Assembly (NCBI GenBank): GCA_017395045.1
Contig: JAFPWG010000002.1
Span: 61,814 to 125,813 of the forward strand
Origin: Bacteroidales bacterium
Lineage (GTDB): Bacteria > Bacteroidota > Bacteroidia > Bacteroidales > UBA932
Length of the DNA: 64,000 nt
Reading direction: 5' to 3'
In this document: piece by piece, positions 42,692 to 51,111 of the stretch
Layout of the letters: every line of letters begins with the position of its first letter
Position numbering within the stretch: the stretch's first letter is position 1
Notes under the pieces: generated by a model
The model's database searches: none
What the model saw: the letters and a program-made list of their open reading frames with translations, nothing else
What the model was told of the DNA's origin: nothing
Program-made: the position numbers and the translations under genes

Positions 42692-45088
42692 ATGAACATC
42701 ATCCAGAAGAAGATCGAATTGCCCGATGGTCGGGTAATCGAGATCGAGACCGGCAAACTGGCCAAGCAGGCCGCCGGTTCCGCGGTGGTGAAGATGGGCG
42801 GCACGATGCTGCTTGCCACTGTCACCTGCGCGAAGGAAGTCAAAGAGGGAACCGACTTCATGCCCCTCACCGTAGATTATCGTGAAAAGTATTATTCAGC
42901 CGGCCGTTTCCCCGGCGGATTCCTCAAGCGCGAAAGCCGTCCCTCGGACTACGAGGTGCTCATCGCCCGCCTGGTGGACCGTCCGATCCGTCCCCTCTGG
43001 CCGGATGACTTCCATCTCGAGGTCTTCGTGAACATCATGCTCATCTCCGCGGAGAAGGACATCCAGCCCGACGCCCTCGCCGGCCTGGCAGCCTCCGCAG
43101 CCCTCGCCTCCTCCGACCTGCCTTTCGGCGGTCCGGTTTCCGAGGTCCGCGTGGCCCGCATCGACGGCCAGTTCGTGATCAATCCCGGTTTCGCCGACGG
43201 CGCCCGCGCCGACCTGGACCTGATGGTCGCCGCGACCGAGGAGAACATCATGATGGTCGAAGGTGAAATGAACGAGGTTTCTGAGCACGACATGCTCGAG
43301 GCCATCAAGTTCGCCCATGAGGAAATCAAGAAGCACTGCCGTGTCCAGAAGGAGCTCATGCACGAGCTCGGCACGGACGTGAACAAGCGCGACTACCCGC
43401 ACGACGAGGAGGATGAAACCCTCCGCGCCGCCGTCCGCGAGTTCTGCTATGACAAGTGCTACAAGCTCGCCAAGAGCGCCGCTCCCAAGCACGAGCGCGA
43501 AGCCGGCTTCGAGGCCATCCAGGCCGAATTCCTGGCCACCCTGTCCGAAGAGGACCAGGAGGCCAAGGCCGCGATGGTGGCCCGCTACTACCACGACGTG
43601 GAGAAGGAAGCCATGCGCAACATGATCCTGGACGAAGGCTGCCGTCTGGACGGCCGCCGGACCGACGAGGTCCGTCCGATCTGGTGCGAGGTGGACTACC
43701 TCCCCTGCGCCCACGGTTCCGCCATCTTCACCCGCGGAGAGACCCAGTCCCTCGCGAGCGTGACCCTCGGCACCAAGCTGGACATGAAGGAAATGGACGA
43801 GGTCCTGATCCAGGACGACCAGCAGTTCGTGCTCCACTACAACTTCCCGCCGTTCGCTACCGGTGAGGCCAAGCCTCAGCGCAGCGTGGGCCGTCGCGAG
43901 ATCGGCCATGGCAACCTGGCGATGCGCGCCCTCAAGCCCGTCATCCCAACCGCTCCGGAATTCCCGTACGCAGTGCGCGTCGTTTCCGATATCCTTGAGT
44001 CCAACGGCTCCTCCTCCATGGCTTCCGTCTGCGGCGGCTGCCTGGCCCTGATGGATGCCGGCGTGAAGATCAAGAAGCCGGTGGCCGGCGTGGCCATGGG
44101 CCTGATCACCGACGCCGAGCGCCCGAACGACCGGTACGCCATCCTCACCGACATCCTCGGCGACGAAGACCACCTCGGCGACATGGACTTCAAGGTGACC
44201 GGTACCAAGGACGGCATCACCGCCACCCAGATGGACATCAAGGTGGACGGCCTCTCCTACGAGGTCCTCGAGAAAGCTCTCGAGCAGGCCCGCCAGGGAC
44301 GCATCCACATCATGGGTGAGATGCTCAAGACCATCGCCGAGCCGCGCGAGGACTACAAGCCCTTCGTGCCGCGCATGGTCCAGATCGAGATCCCGTCCGA
44401 CTTCATCGGCGCAGTCATCGGCAAGGGCGGCGAGACCATCCAGGGCATGCAGAAGGAATTCGGCACTACCATCACCATCGAGGAAGTCGACGCCGGCAAG
44501 GGCGACGGCACCACGAAGGGTGTCGTGGACATCTTCGGCGTGGACAAGGCCGCGATGGATGCCACTCTGCAGCGCATCAAGGACATCTGCGCCGTGCCTG
44601 AGGTCGGCCAGGTCTATCACGGCAAGGTCGTGTCGATCCTTGAATTCGGCGCCTTCATCGAGATCCTCCCGGGCAAGGAAGGCCTCCTGCACGTGAGCGA
44701 GATCGCCTGGACCAAGACCGAAAAGGTCGAGGACGTGCTGAAGGTCGGCGACGAGGTGGATGTCAAGCTCCTCGAGATCGACGCCAAGACCGGCAAGATG
44801 CGCCTGTCCATGCGCGCCCTCACCGAGAAGCCCGAAGGCTATGTGGAGCCCAAGCGTCCCGAGCGCGGCCCGCGCCGCGACGGTGACCGGGGTCCCCGCC
44901 GGGACGGCGACCGTGGGCCGCGTCGCGATGGCGACCGCGGACCCCGCCGCGAAGGCAACGGCGAGCGCCGTGAGAACGGCCGCCGCGAGGGTGGCGAGCG
45001 CCGTGACGACCGTCACAACGCTCCCCGCAAGCCCCGCTTCGAGGATACCGACAACGAGCCCAAGAACAACGAGCCGGACGTCTTCTAA
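42692..45088 (+). CDS. pnp: polyribonucleotide nucleotidyltransferase (PNPase)
   Basis: 798 residues. Two RNase PH domains (about 5-230 and 300-540), KH domain ([17 protein letters not shown], about 570-585), S1 domain ([19 protein letters not shown], about 635-653). The S1 is followed by a basic Gly/Arg/Asp tail of about 90 residues containing GPRRDGDR repeats. PNPase degrades RNA with phosphate. The tail is not part of the enzymatic core. No own promoter was recognised. Confidence 0.97.
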   Translation: MNIIQKKIELPDGRVIEIETGKLAKQAAGSAVVKMGGTMLLATVTCAKEVKEGTDFMPLTVDYREKYYSAGRFPGGFLKRESRPSDYEVLIARLVDRPIRPLWPDDFHLEVFVNIMLISAEKDIQPDALAGLAASAALASSDLPFGGPVSEVRVARIDGQFVINPGFADGARADLDLMVAATEENIMMVEGEMNEVSEHDMLEAIKFAHEEIKKHCRVQKELMHELGTDVNKRDYPHDEEDETLRAAVREFCYDKCYKLAKSAAPKHEREAGFEAIQAEFLATLSEEDQEAKAAMVARYYHDVEKEAMRNMILDEGCRLDGRRTDEVRPIWCEVDYLPCAHGSAIFTRGETQSLASVTLGTKLDMKEMDEVLIQDDQQFVLHYNFPPFATGEAKPQRSVGRREIGHGNLAMRALKPVIPTAPEFPYAVRVVSDILESNGSSSMASVCGGCLALMDAGVKIKKPVAGVAMGLITDAERPNDRYAILTDILGDEDHLGDMDFKVTGTKDGITATQMDIKVDGLSYEVLEKALEQARQGRIHIMGEMLKTIAEPREDYKPFVPRMVQIEIPSDFIGAVIGKGGETIQGMQKEFGTTITIEEVDAGKGDGTTKGVVDIFGVDKAAMDATLQRIKDICAVPEVGQVYHGKVVSILEFGAFIEILPGKEGLLHVSEIAWTKTEKVEDVLKVGDEVDVKLLEIDAKTGKMRLSMRALTEKPEGYVEPKRPERGPRRDGDRGPRRDGDRGPRRDGDRGPRREGNGERRENGRREGGERRDDRHNAPRKPRFEDTDNEPKNNEPDVF
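44867..44962 (+). repeat. four 24-bp repeats in the PNPase tail
   Basis: Four in-frame 24-base units encode GPRRDGDR three times and then GPRREGNG. Synonymous differences between units show the array is not recent. Confidence 0.85.
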
Positions 45089-45109
45089 AGACTCTCCGCA
45101 CTGAACGTG

Positions 45110-45139
45110 AACCGGGCCGCCCCTTCGGGTGGCCCGGTT
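45110..45139. terminator. bidirectional terminator between pnp and nhaC
   Basis: AACCGGGCC and GGCCCGGTT form a 9-bp stem with a TTCG-centred loop, followed on the plus strand by ATTTTATTG. The two genes converge here. Confidence 0.85.
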
Positions 45140-45142
45140 ATT

Positions 45143-46594
45143 TTATTGACAATCAGCGTCTTTCTTCCGCACGACCTTCCAGCCGATGGCCGCGATGACG
45201 ATGGACATCAGCGGACTGATGAGGTTGAAGAAGCAAAAGGGAGCGTAGGCCAGAGTGGGGACGGAGAGGATGGTGGCCTGCGTCATGCCGCAGCTGGACC
45301 AGGGGTACAGCGGCGAGGTGACGGTGGCGGAATCCTCGACGGAGCGGCTGAGGAGCCGGTCTTCGTAACCACCTTTCTTATAGACATTTCCGAAGATATT
45401 GGAAGTCAGCAGGATGGACAGGTATTGATCCGAGACGATACCGTTCAGGGTAGTGCCTGTGACCACGGTCGATGCGACCAGTCCGGTGCGTGAGCGGGTG
45501 AAAGGCGTCAGGAGCCGGGCGAGTTGCAGAATCATCCCACTGGCGCGCATGCAGCCTCCGAAAACCATCGCGCAGAAAATGAGGAACACCGTGTTAAGCA
45601 TGCCCACCATGCCGCGCGAGCACAGCAGGCCGTCCACCTGCGGATGCCCCGTCTCCAGGGAAACCGTGTTGTAAATGCTCTCAACCGTCCCGGCCAGCAT
45701 GATGCGCGCGTGCGATCCGTCCGCCACCTTGGCGCCGATGCCTTCGATGATGCCGGGCTGGAAAATCAGCGCAGCCGCCGCGGCCGTAACGACCGAGATT
45801 GCGAGGACCGGCAGGGCCGGCATCCGCCGCGCAATAAGGACGACGGTAATCAGTGGAACAAGCATCAGCCAGGGGGTGATATGGAATTTCGACGCGAGGA
45901 CCTCCCGGTACAGACCAATCTGCGAAGCCTCGGCCTCTCCGTGCGACAAGCCCAGTACCGTGAAGATAATCAACGTGATGACCATGGACGGACCGGTCGT
46001 GTACAGCATATATTTGATGTGCGTGAACAGCGGGACCTTGTTCACGGACGACGCCATGACGGTCGTGTCGGACAGCGGGGATATCTTGTCACCGAAGTAG
46101 GCGCCGGAGATGATGGCACCGGCGATCATCCCGTCCGAAAAGCCCTCGGCCTTGCCGATGCCCAGCAGGGCTACACCGATGGTGGCGATGGTGGTCCAGG
46201 AACTGCCCGTCATCACCGAAACGACTGCGCAGATAAGGCAGGCGGTGAGAAGGAACACCTTGGGACTGATGAAGTTGACCCCATAATAGATGAAGGCGGG
46301 GACCACGCCGCTCATCGTCCAGGTGCCGGAGATGGCTCCGATCAGGAGCAGGATGATGATGGCGCTGGCCACATCGGCGAGGTTGCCTTTGATAGACTCC
46401 TCGAACTCCTTCCACGGCGTCTTGAAAAGCCAGGAGGCCAGGAGGATGCACACGCCCGAGGCGGCCAGAAGGGCCACCTGGCTGGGTCCCAGGATGGAAT
46501 CGCTGCCGAAGATGCTGATATCCAGCGCCAACAGGACCACCAGCACCACGACGGGCACCAGCGATACGAGGATTCTGCCGACGGAAGACTTCAT
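45143..46594 (-). CDS. nhaC: NhaC-family Na+/H+ antiporter
   Basis: 483 residues from MKSSVGRILVSLVP. Polytopic, with about 11-12 hydrophobic segments. Family stretches include VMTGSSWTTIATIGVALLG, GAIISGAYFGDKISPLSDTTVM and TVVTGTTLNGIVSDQYL. It would exchange Na+ for H+ at the inner membrane; malate/lactate-type antiport is an alternative within the same family. A -7 box lies 7 bases before the ATG. Confidence 0.9.
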   Translation of the reverse strand: MKSSVGRILVSLVPVVVLVVLLALDISIFGSDSILGPSQVALLAASGVCILLASWLFKTPWKEFEESIKGNLADVASAIIILLLIGAISGTWTMSGVVPAFIYYGVNFISPKVFLLTACLICAVVSVMTGSSWTTIATIGVALLGIGKAEGFSDGMIAGAIISGAYFGDKISPLSDTTVMASSVNKVPLFTHIKYMLYTTGPSMVITLIIFTVLGLSHGEAEASQIGLYREVLASKFHITPWLMLVPLITVVLIARRMPALPVLAISVVTAAAAALIFQPGIIEGIGAKVADGSHARIMLAGTVESIYNTVSLETGHPQVDGLLCSRGMVGMLNTVFLIFCAMVFGGCMRASGMILQLARLLTPFTRSRTGLVASTVVTGTTLNGIVSDQYLSILLTSNIFGNVYKKGGYEDRLLSRSVEDSATVTSPLYPWSSCGMTQATILSVPTLAYAPFCFFNLISPLMSIVIAAIGWKVVRKKDADCQ

Positions 46595-46601
46595 ATTGTC
46601 G

Positions 46602-46609
46602 CAAAGGTA
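46602..46609 (-). promoter_or_regulatory. -7 box of nhaC
   Basis: Minus-strand TACCTTTG matches TAnnTTTG and ends 7 bases before the nhaC ATG, so the message would have almost no leader. Confidence 0.5.
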
Positions 46610-46621
46610 CGAAAAAATGCG

Positions 46622-46629
46622 TATCTTTG
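46622..46629 (+). promoter_or_regulatory. -7 box of the NlpC/P60 gene
   Basis: TATCTTTG, perfect match, 5 bases before ATG 46635 and 12 bases from the divergent nhaC box. Possible TTG at 46596-46598 with a long (23-base) spacer. Confidence 0.55.
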
Positions 46630-46634
46630 AATTT

Positions 46635-47579
46635 ATGAAACGATACCTGACATTCTGTGTGGCCCTTCTGGCCGCCGCAACCCTTTCCGCCCAGGAATAC
46701 GGGGTCGTGGACATCTCGGTGTGCAATCTCCGGGCAACACCCGATTATGATGCCGAAATGGTGTCCCAGGCCCTTTTGGGTACCCCGGTCCATATCCGGC
46801 AGATTACCGACAAGAACAGTTGGCCGGAGGTGCAGACGCCCGATACCTACACGGGCTGGGTCCACAAGGACGCCATCACGCTGATGTCTTTCGAGGACTA
46901 CCACGCCTGGAATGCCGCCCCGAAAGTGATTGTGACCGCCCTGACGGGTGTCGTGTATGCCGAAGCTTCCGACCGCTCGGCCACCGTCTCCGATGTGGTG
47001 GCCGGAGACCGCCTGAAAGACTTGGGCCGGAAGGGCCGGTACCTGCGCGTCGGCTTCCCCGACGGCCGCATCGGCTACATTCGCCGCACGCTGGCCAAAA
47101 CAGAGGCCGAGTGGCGGAAAGGCCTTTCCCGGGAGACGGATGATATTCTCGCTACTGCATTGACAATGAATGGTTTCCCGTATCTTTGGGCGGGTATGTC
47201 ACCCAAGGGAATGGACTGCAGCGGCTTCGTCCGCACGGTGCTGTTCATGCACGACATCATCATTCCCCGGGATAGCGGTCCGATGTCCCGTACTGGAGAA
47301 CGGATCAACGGACTGGAGGACCTGCAGCCCGGAGACCTTGTGTTTTTCGGCCGGAAGGACACGGCCGCGCCAAAGGTTTCGCACGTGGGTTTCTACTTGG
47401 GCGAGGGAAAATTCATCCACTCGCTGGGGCTTGTGAAAATAGGCAGTTTCCGCCCCGAAGACCCCGAATATGATGCATATAATACAGGCCGATACCTTTT
47501 TGCCAGCCGGGTGCTTCCGTTCATCGACAAGGAGGAAGGCCTCCAGACGACCTTGACCAATCCTTTTTACCAGGAATGA
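46635..47579 (+). CDS. secreted SH3/NlpC-P60 peptidase (gamma-D-glutamyl endopeptidase-like)
   Basis: 314 residues from MKRYLTFCV; signal peptide to about 19 (LSAQ). Two bacterial SH3 domains (about 25-75 and 95-145) precede the NlpC/P60 domain: catalytic C195 in MDCSGF, H250 in KVSHVGFY. This is the layout of YkfC-type murein-tripeptide endopeptidases that cut between D-Glu and the diamino acid. It overlaps the dipeptide epimerase by 4 bases, so both probably recycle peptidoglycan peptides. Confidence 0.9.
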   Translation: MKRYLTFCVALLAAATLSAQEYGVVDISVCNLRATPDYDAEMVSQALLGTPVHIRQITDKNSWPEVQTPDTYTGWVHKDAITLMSFEDYHAWNAAPKVIVTALTGVVYAEASDRSATVSDVVAGDRLKDLGRKGRYLRVGFPDGRIGYIRRTLAKTEAEWRKGLSRETDDILATALTMNGFPYLWAGMSPKGMDCSGFVRTVLFMHDIIIPRDSGPMSRTGERINGLEDLQPGDLVFFGRKDTAAPKVSHVGFYLGEGKFIHSLGLVKIGSFRPEDPEYDAYNTGRYLFASRVLPFIDKEEGLQTTLTNPFYQE

Positions 47580-48754
47580 AGAAACAGAACAGACGAGATT
47601 TCTTGAAAGTGGCAGGCGCGGCAGCCATCGGAGCCGGCCTGGCCGTCGCCTGCGGCCCCAGGAAGCCGGCTCCGGCACCTGAGGAGCCCGTTGTGGAGCC
47701 GAAACCGGAGGAGCCCGTCCTGCCGCAGCCGCGGCGGATGAAGCTTAGCTTCCGTCCGTACGAACTGGAGTTGCAACACACGTTCACCGTTTCCTCCTAT
47801 AGCAGGAAGACCACGCCTGGCGTTCAAGTCGAAATTGAATATCAGGGTTTTACGGGGTATGGCGAAGCATCTATGCCGCCGTATCTGGGTCATACCGTGG
47901 ATTCGGTGACGGAGTTCCTCAAGAAGGTGAACCTGCACCAGTTCGCGGACCCGTTCTGCCTGGAGGACATCCTCTCCTACGTGGACGGCCTGGCCCCGGG
48001 CGACGCCCCGGCGAAAGCGGCCGTGGACATCGCCCTGCACGATCTGGTGGGTAAGCTCCTCGGAGCCCCCTGGTACAAAATCTGGGGTTACAATCCCGCC
48101 AAGGCGCCTTCCACGACCTATACCATCGGCATCGACACACCCGAGGTCGTCCGGGAGAAGACGCTTGAGTGCGCCGACAAGTTCAACATCCTGAAGGTCA
48201 AGGTGGGCCTGGACACGGACAAGCAGATGATCGAAACCATCCGCTCTGTCACCGACCTCCCGCTTGCCGTGGATGCGAACCAGGGCTGGACCGACCGTTT
48301 TCAGGCGCTGGACATGATCTATTGGCTCCGGGAACACGGCGTGGTGATGGTGGAGCAGCCCCTGCCCGTCGGCCGGGTCGATGACCAGGCCTGGCTGAAC
48401 GAACGCAGTCCGCTGCCCCTGTTCGCCGATGAATCCGTCCAGCGGCTCGTGGACGTGCCCGGCCTCAAGGATATCTTCTCCGGCATCAACATCAAGCTGA
48501 TGAAGTGCACCGGCCTGCGGGAGGCCCACAAGATGGTGAACCTCGCCCGTAGCCTTGGAATGAAGGTGATGCTGGGCTGCATGACCGAAACCTCCTGCGG
48601 CGTTTCCGCCGCCGCCCAGCTCTCCCCGGCTGTAGACTTCGCCGACCTGGACGGCAACCTCCTCATCTCCAACGACCTGTTTGACGGGGTCAAGGTCGAA
48701 AGCGGCCGCCTGGTCCTTCCCGACCGTCCCGGAATCGGGGTGGTGCGGTTGTAG
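47576..48754 (+). CDS. dipeptide (L-Ala-D/L-Glu) epimerase with a Tat-like signal
   Basis: 392 residues of the enolase superfamily, mandelate-racemase type. The KVKVG lysine, metal ligands in AVDANQGW, VEQPLP and FADESV, and the opposing lysine in INIKLMKC are all in place. It starts with a twin-arginine-like signal (NRRDFLKVAGAAA) ending VACG, so it may be an exported lipoprotein, unlike the cytosolic E. coli enzyme. The partner NlpC/P60 gene gives the substrate hint: L-Ala-D-Glu from murein. Confidence 0.88.
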   Translation: MKKQNRRDFLKVAGAAAIGAGLAVACGPRKPAPAPEEPVVEPKPEEPVLPQPRRMKLSFRPYELELQHTFTVSSYSRKTTPGVQVEIEYQGFTGYGEASMPPYLGHTVDSVTEFLKKVNLHQFADPFCLEDILSYVDGLAPGDAPAKAAVDIALHDLVGKLLGAPWYKIWGYNPAKAPSTTYTIGIDTPEVVREKTLECADKFNILKVKVGLDTDKQMIETIRSVTDLPLAVDANQGWTDRFQALDMIYWLREHGVVMVEQPLPVGRVDDQAWLNERSPLPLFADESVQRLVDVPGLKDIFSGINIKLMKCTGLREAHKMVNLARSLGMKVMLGCMTETSCGVSAAAQLSPAVDFADLDGNLLISNDLFDGVKVESGRLVLPDRPGIGVVRL

Positions 48755-48766
48755 GGCGTTAAAGTA

Positions 48767-48843
48767 GCTGATATTCAGGGCTTTATGCTTCCAGAGGTGC
48801 ACTCCTAGGTGCACCTCTGAATATTCAACGCGCTAATAATCAA
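48767..48843. repeat. dispersed repeat copy B with a palindromic centre
   Basis: AGAGGTGCAC-TCCTAG-GTGCACCTCT (48793-48818) is a perfect 10-bp stem. Its left arm (48767-48802) matches 31652-31687 at 24/36 positions including all of AGAGGTGCAC, and 48825-48843 matches 31645-31663 at 16/19. It lies between convergent genes and may also end transcription, though there is no T-tract. Confidence 0.5.
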
Positions 48844-48855
48844 GCGGATACGTAA

Positions 48856-49257
48856 TCAGCCTTCCACCGCGGTGTCGATCTGATGGCGATAGACGACGAA
48901 TTTCTGCCAGAGGAACTCCGTGGTGACGTTCAGGAGCATGTTGATGCCGGTAACGAGATACTCGTTCCAGCCGAGGTCCTCGGCGAGCCAGTTTCCGAGG
49001 ATGGTGGTCGCGGGAGTGAAGACGCAATAGTAGGCAAAGACGAGGAGCATTGCCCGGGGTACGTTCGCCGCGCTGCGGAAGGTAAACTTCCGGTTCAGGG
49101 TAAAATTCCAGAGAACACTGAGGACGAGGGCGATCAGATATGAAGGCCAATAGGGCCAGTCCAGCAGTTCGTTCAGCAGGGCGAAGCTGCCGATTTCGAT
49201 GATGCCTGCGCTCGCCGAGAACAGGACGAACTTGGTAAATCTCCAGGTTTCGTTCAT
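48856..49257 (-). CDS. GtrA-family membrane protein
   Basis: 133 residues with four hydrophobic segments and the GtrA-type beginning FTKFVLFSASAGIIEIGSF. The third helix pair includes VLWNFTLNRKFTF, a family landmark. GtrA-like proteins are thought to flip polyprenyl-linked sugars in polysaccharide or teichoic acid synthesis; a glycosyltransferase partner is not adjacent. A promoter box lies 21 bases upstream. Confidence 0.85.
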   Translation of the reverse strand: MNETWRFTKFVLFSASAGIIEIGSFALLNELLDWPYWPSYLIALVLSVLWNFTLNRKFTFRSAANVPRAMLLVFAYYCVFTPATTILGNWLAEDLGWNEYLVTGINMLLNVTTEFLWQKFVVYRHQIDTAVEG

Positions 49258-49278
49258 AAAGGATTTAATTCAGCGATA

Positions 49279-49286
49279 CAAAGATA
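49279..49286 (-). promoter_or_regulatory. -7 box of the GtrA gene
   Basis: Minus-strand TATCTTTG, a perfect match, 21 bases before the ATG at 49257. Confidence 0.55.
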
Positions 49287-49298
49287 GGCAATTTGCTC

Positions 49299-49328
49299 TT
49301 GGATTTTCGCGACTTTTTCGTATTTTTG
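49299..49328 (+). promoter_or_regulatory. promoter of the small membrane protein gene
   Basis: TTG (49299-49301), 19 bases, TATTTTTG (49321-49328); start codon 32 bases later. Confidence 0.6.
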
Positions 49329-49360
49329 GAGAAAGTTTGCAATTTAAAACCACAAAACAC

Positions 49361-49546
49361 ATGGGTACAATCATTTACATCATCGGCGTCGTCCTCGCGG
49401 TCCTTGCCGTACTCGACATCCTCAAGAAACCCATTTCCACCATCGGAAAAGTCATCTCCGTCGTGCTCGTCCTCATCACCAGCTGGGTGGGTCTCGTCGT
49501 GTACTACCTGTACGCCAAGAACCATCTCACCGAGTGGTTCAAGTAG
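49361..49546 (+). CDS. small two-helix membrane protein
   Basis: 61 residues with two hydrophobic segments (about 4-20 and 28-50) and a short charged end. The order and the WVGLVVYYLY stretch recall the phospholipase D N-terminal/PLDc_N-type small membrane proteins, but this is a weak likeness. It has its own promoter and lies upstream of the tRNA-Ser promoter. Confidence 0.7.
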   Translation: MGTIIYIIGVVLAVLAVLDILKKPISTIGKVISVVLVLITSWVGLVVYYLYAKNHLTEWFK

Positions 49547-49555
49547 CGCAAAAGA

Positions 49556-49585
49556 TTGCGATTTCAAAATATAATCGTAACTTTG
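49556..49585 (+). promoter_or_regulatory. tRNA-Ser promoter
   Basis: TTG (49556-49558), 19 bases, TAACTTTG (49578-49585), then the tRNA 12 bases further on. Confidence 0.65.
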
Positions 49586-49597
49586 CACCTGCAAAAC

Positions 49598-49684
49598 GGT
49601 GAGGTGTCCGAGTGGTTGAAGGAGCCTGCCTCGAAAACAGGTGTACGTGTGAGCGTACCGGGGGTTCGAATCCCTTCCTCACCG
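49598..49684 (+). tRNA. tRNA-Ser (anticodon CGA)
   Basis: 87 bases. Acceptor stem GGTGAGG/CCTCACC with discriminator G; CCA is not encoded. The anticodon loop CTCGAAA gives anticodon CGA (49632-49634) for UCG serine codons. The long variable arm (TGTACGTGTGAGCGTACC) is that of a class II tRNA. The T-loop is TTCGAAT. The anticodon stem CCTGC/ACAGG has a C-A mismatch at the loop-closing pair. Confidence 0.95.
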
Positions 49685-49702
49685 CCGTTCCATGCACCAT
49701 CC

Positions 49703-49728
49703 AACGCCCGGCGATCCCGGGCGTTTTT
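49703..49728 (+). terminator. tRNA-Ser terminator
   Basis: AACGCCCGG, 5-base loop, CCGGGCGTT, then TTT. A textbook intrinsic terminator that ends 15 bases before the next start codon. Confidence 0.85.
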
Positions 49729-49742
49729 CATTTCAGGAAACA

Positions 49743-50912
49743 ATGAAAAAACTGATCCTTCTGGTGCTTGGCCTACTGGCCGTCGCCGCCTGCCGGGATA
49801 GTGAGCCGGCGGAACCCTCCTATATCGTCCAAGTGTCTCTCGGGAGCTGGAACAGGCCTGATTATTCGGCCGACGAGATCATCGCCCGCATCGACACGGT
49901 CAGCAGTCTCATTCCCGTGGGGAAGGTCATCATCGGCTGGAGCCTGGACAAGGAAATCTACCATCAAGTCGGTGAGTACCTCCACGCGAAAGGCATCCGG
50001 ATGCTCCTGTGGCTCCCGGTGTTCGCCGAGACCGAAGAAGTGTGCGAAAACACGCCCGCCGTGGACCTCTGGGGACGGATCCCGGCCCATTACGAACTTG
50101 CTGCGGGCGAAGGCTTCCGTTTCAACTGCCCGTCCAACCCGCAGAATGCCGCGAACGTCGTCGCCTTGTACGACCGCGAATTCAGCGACTGCGGATTCGA
50201 CGGCGTGTTCCTGGACCGCATCCGCACGCAATCCTTCGTGAGTGGCATCAGCGGCGTCCTCGGCTGCGGATGCCCGCTCTGCGCGGAACGCTTTGAGGCC
50301 GAAGGGGTCAGCCTGGAAAAAGTCAAGGAAGAATGGGCCCTCAAGGCCGATGCATTCCTGTCCGTGACCGGCTACTCTCCCGCCGCCGGGTTCACCTTCG
50401 AGAATCCCCTGGCCACGGACTTCTTCCGGGCCAAGGGCCACGTGGTCAGCGGCTCCGTGGCAGCCATTGCCGACAGCCTTCGTACCCGCGGGCTGGAGGT
50501 CGGCATGGACCTGTACGCGCCCTTCATGGCGCCCTTCGTGGGCCAGGACTACGAAATCCTGTCGCAGCACGCCGACTTCATCAAGCCTATGCTCTACCGC
50601 AAGACCTTCGCCCCCGCCGGCATGGGCTTCGAGTACGACCTCCTGCGGGAGGCCGTCCCGGGCGCCGCCGGCTACCCGGACTTCGTGATGGACAAGGCCT
50701 TCCTGGACTCCCAGCTGGAAGCCATGGCCCCCTACCCCTGCGACAAATACCCCGGCATCGAGATCAACTACTACGAAGGAATCGTCCCCACCTCTCCCGA
50801 ATACGTCACCGAATCACTCCAGGCCGTGATGGCCTACCGCTTCAACGGCGCCGTCCTCTCCTGGAACATCATGGAAGCCCCGGATGAGCATATTGCGTGT
50901 TTGGGGAGGTAG
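49743..50912 (+). CDS. lipoprotein of unknown function, probable TIM-barrel (glycoside-hydrolase-like)
   Basis: 389 residues; lipobox AVAAC near residue 17. Regular beta/alpha alternation (GKVIIGWSLD, GIRMLLWLPVFAE, GFDGVFLDRIRT, VGMDLYAPFMA, ADFIKPMLYR) fits a TIM barrel. The acidic residues D in FLDRIR and others could be catalytic, but I do not recognise the family. A CGCPLC cysteine pair in the middle is unusual. No promoter found after the tRNA terminator. Confidence 0.65.
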   Translation: MKKLILLVLGLLAVAACRDSEPAEPSYIVQVSLGSWNRPDYSADEIIARIDTVSSLIPVGKVIIGWSLDKEIYHQVGEYLHAKGIRMLLWLPVFAETEEVCENTPAVDLWGRIPAHYELAAGEGFRFNCPSNPQNAANVVALYDREFSDCGFDGVFLDRIRTQSFVSGISGVLGCGCPLCAERFEAEGVSLEKVKEEWALKADAFLSVTGYSPAAGFTFENPLATDFFRAKGHVVSGSVAAIADSLRTRGLEVGMDLYAPFMAPFVGQDYEILSQHADFIKPMLYRKTFAPAGMGFEYDLLREAVPGAAGYPDFVMDKAFLDSQLEAMAPYPCDKYPGIEINYYEGIVPTSPEYVTESLQAVMAYRFNGAVLSWNIMEAPDEHIACLGR

Positions 50913-50933
50913 GGTAGACGGGATACGTTTCTA

Positions 50934-51089
50934 TTAATCAATAAACTTGCTATCTATCTCCGGGCCGTAGAAACTCTCGACTTCTCCCGCCTCCCCTTTT
51001 TCTTTGTCACCGTCGGGATCGGATAGAATGTTGCTTTCCATACGGACGATGAGTTCTTCGGATTCAGGATTTGAGTAAGCTTTTTTCAT
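50934..51089 (-). CDS. small peptide of the K-x-Y-x-x-P family, copy 3
   Basis: 51 residues, read by hand: MKKAYSNPESEELIVRMES, then NILSDPDGD and an acidic tail. No signal peptide. It lies 22 bases downstream of the LRR lipoprotein on the same strand. Unlike the other copies it is downstream, and no lipoprotein follows it; the next gene is convergent. It may be a relic of a lost pair. Confidence 0.6.
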   Translation of the reverse strand: MKKAYSNPESEELIVRMESNILSDPDGDKEKGEAGEVESFYGPEIDSKFID

Positions 51090-51111
51090 TTCTATACTAA
51101 CTATTTAATTA

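Noticed and set aside
42896-45016. 706-codon minus-strand open frame opposite pnp
   Set aside because: Antisense to PNPase with no domain features; the His/Asp/Leu-rich product is typical of GC-rich shadow frames.
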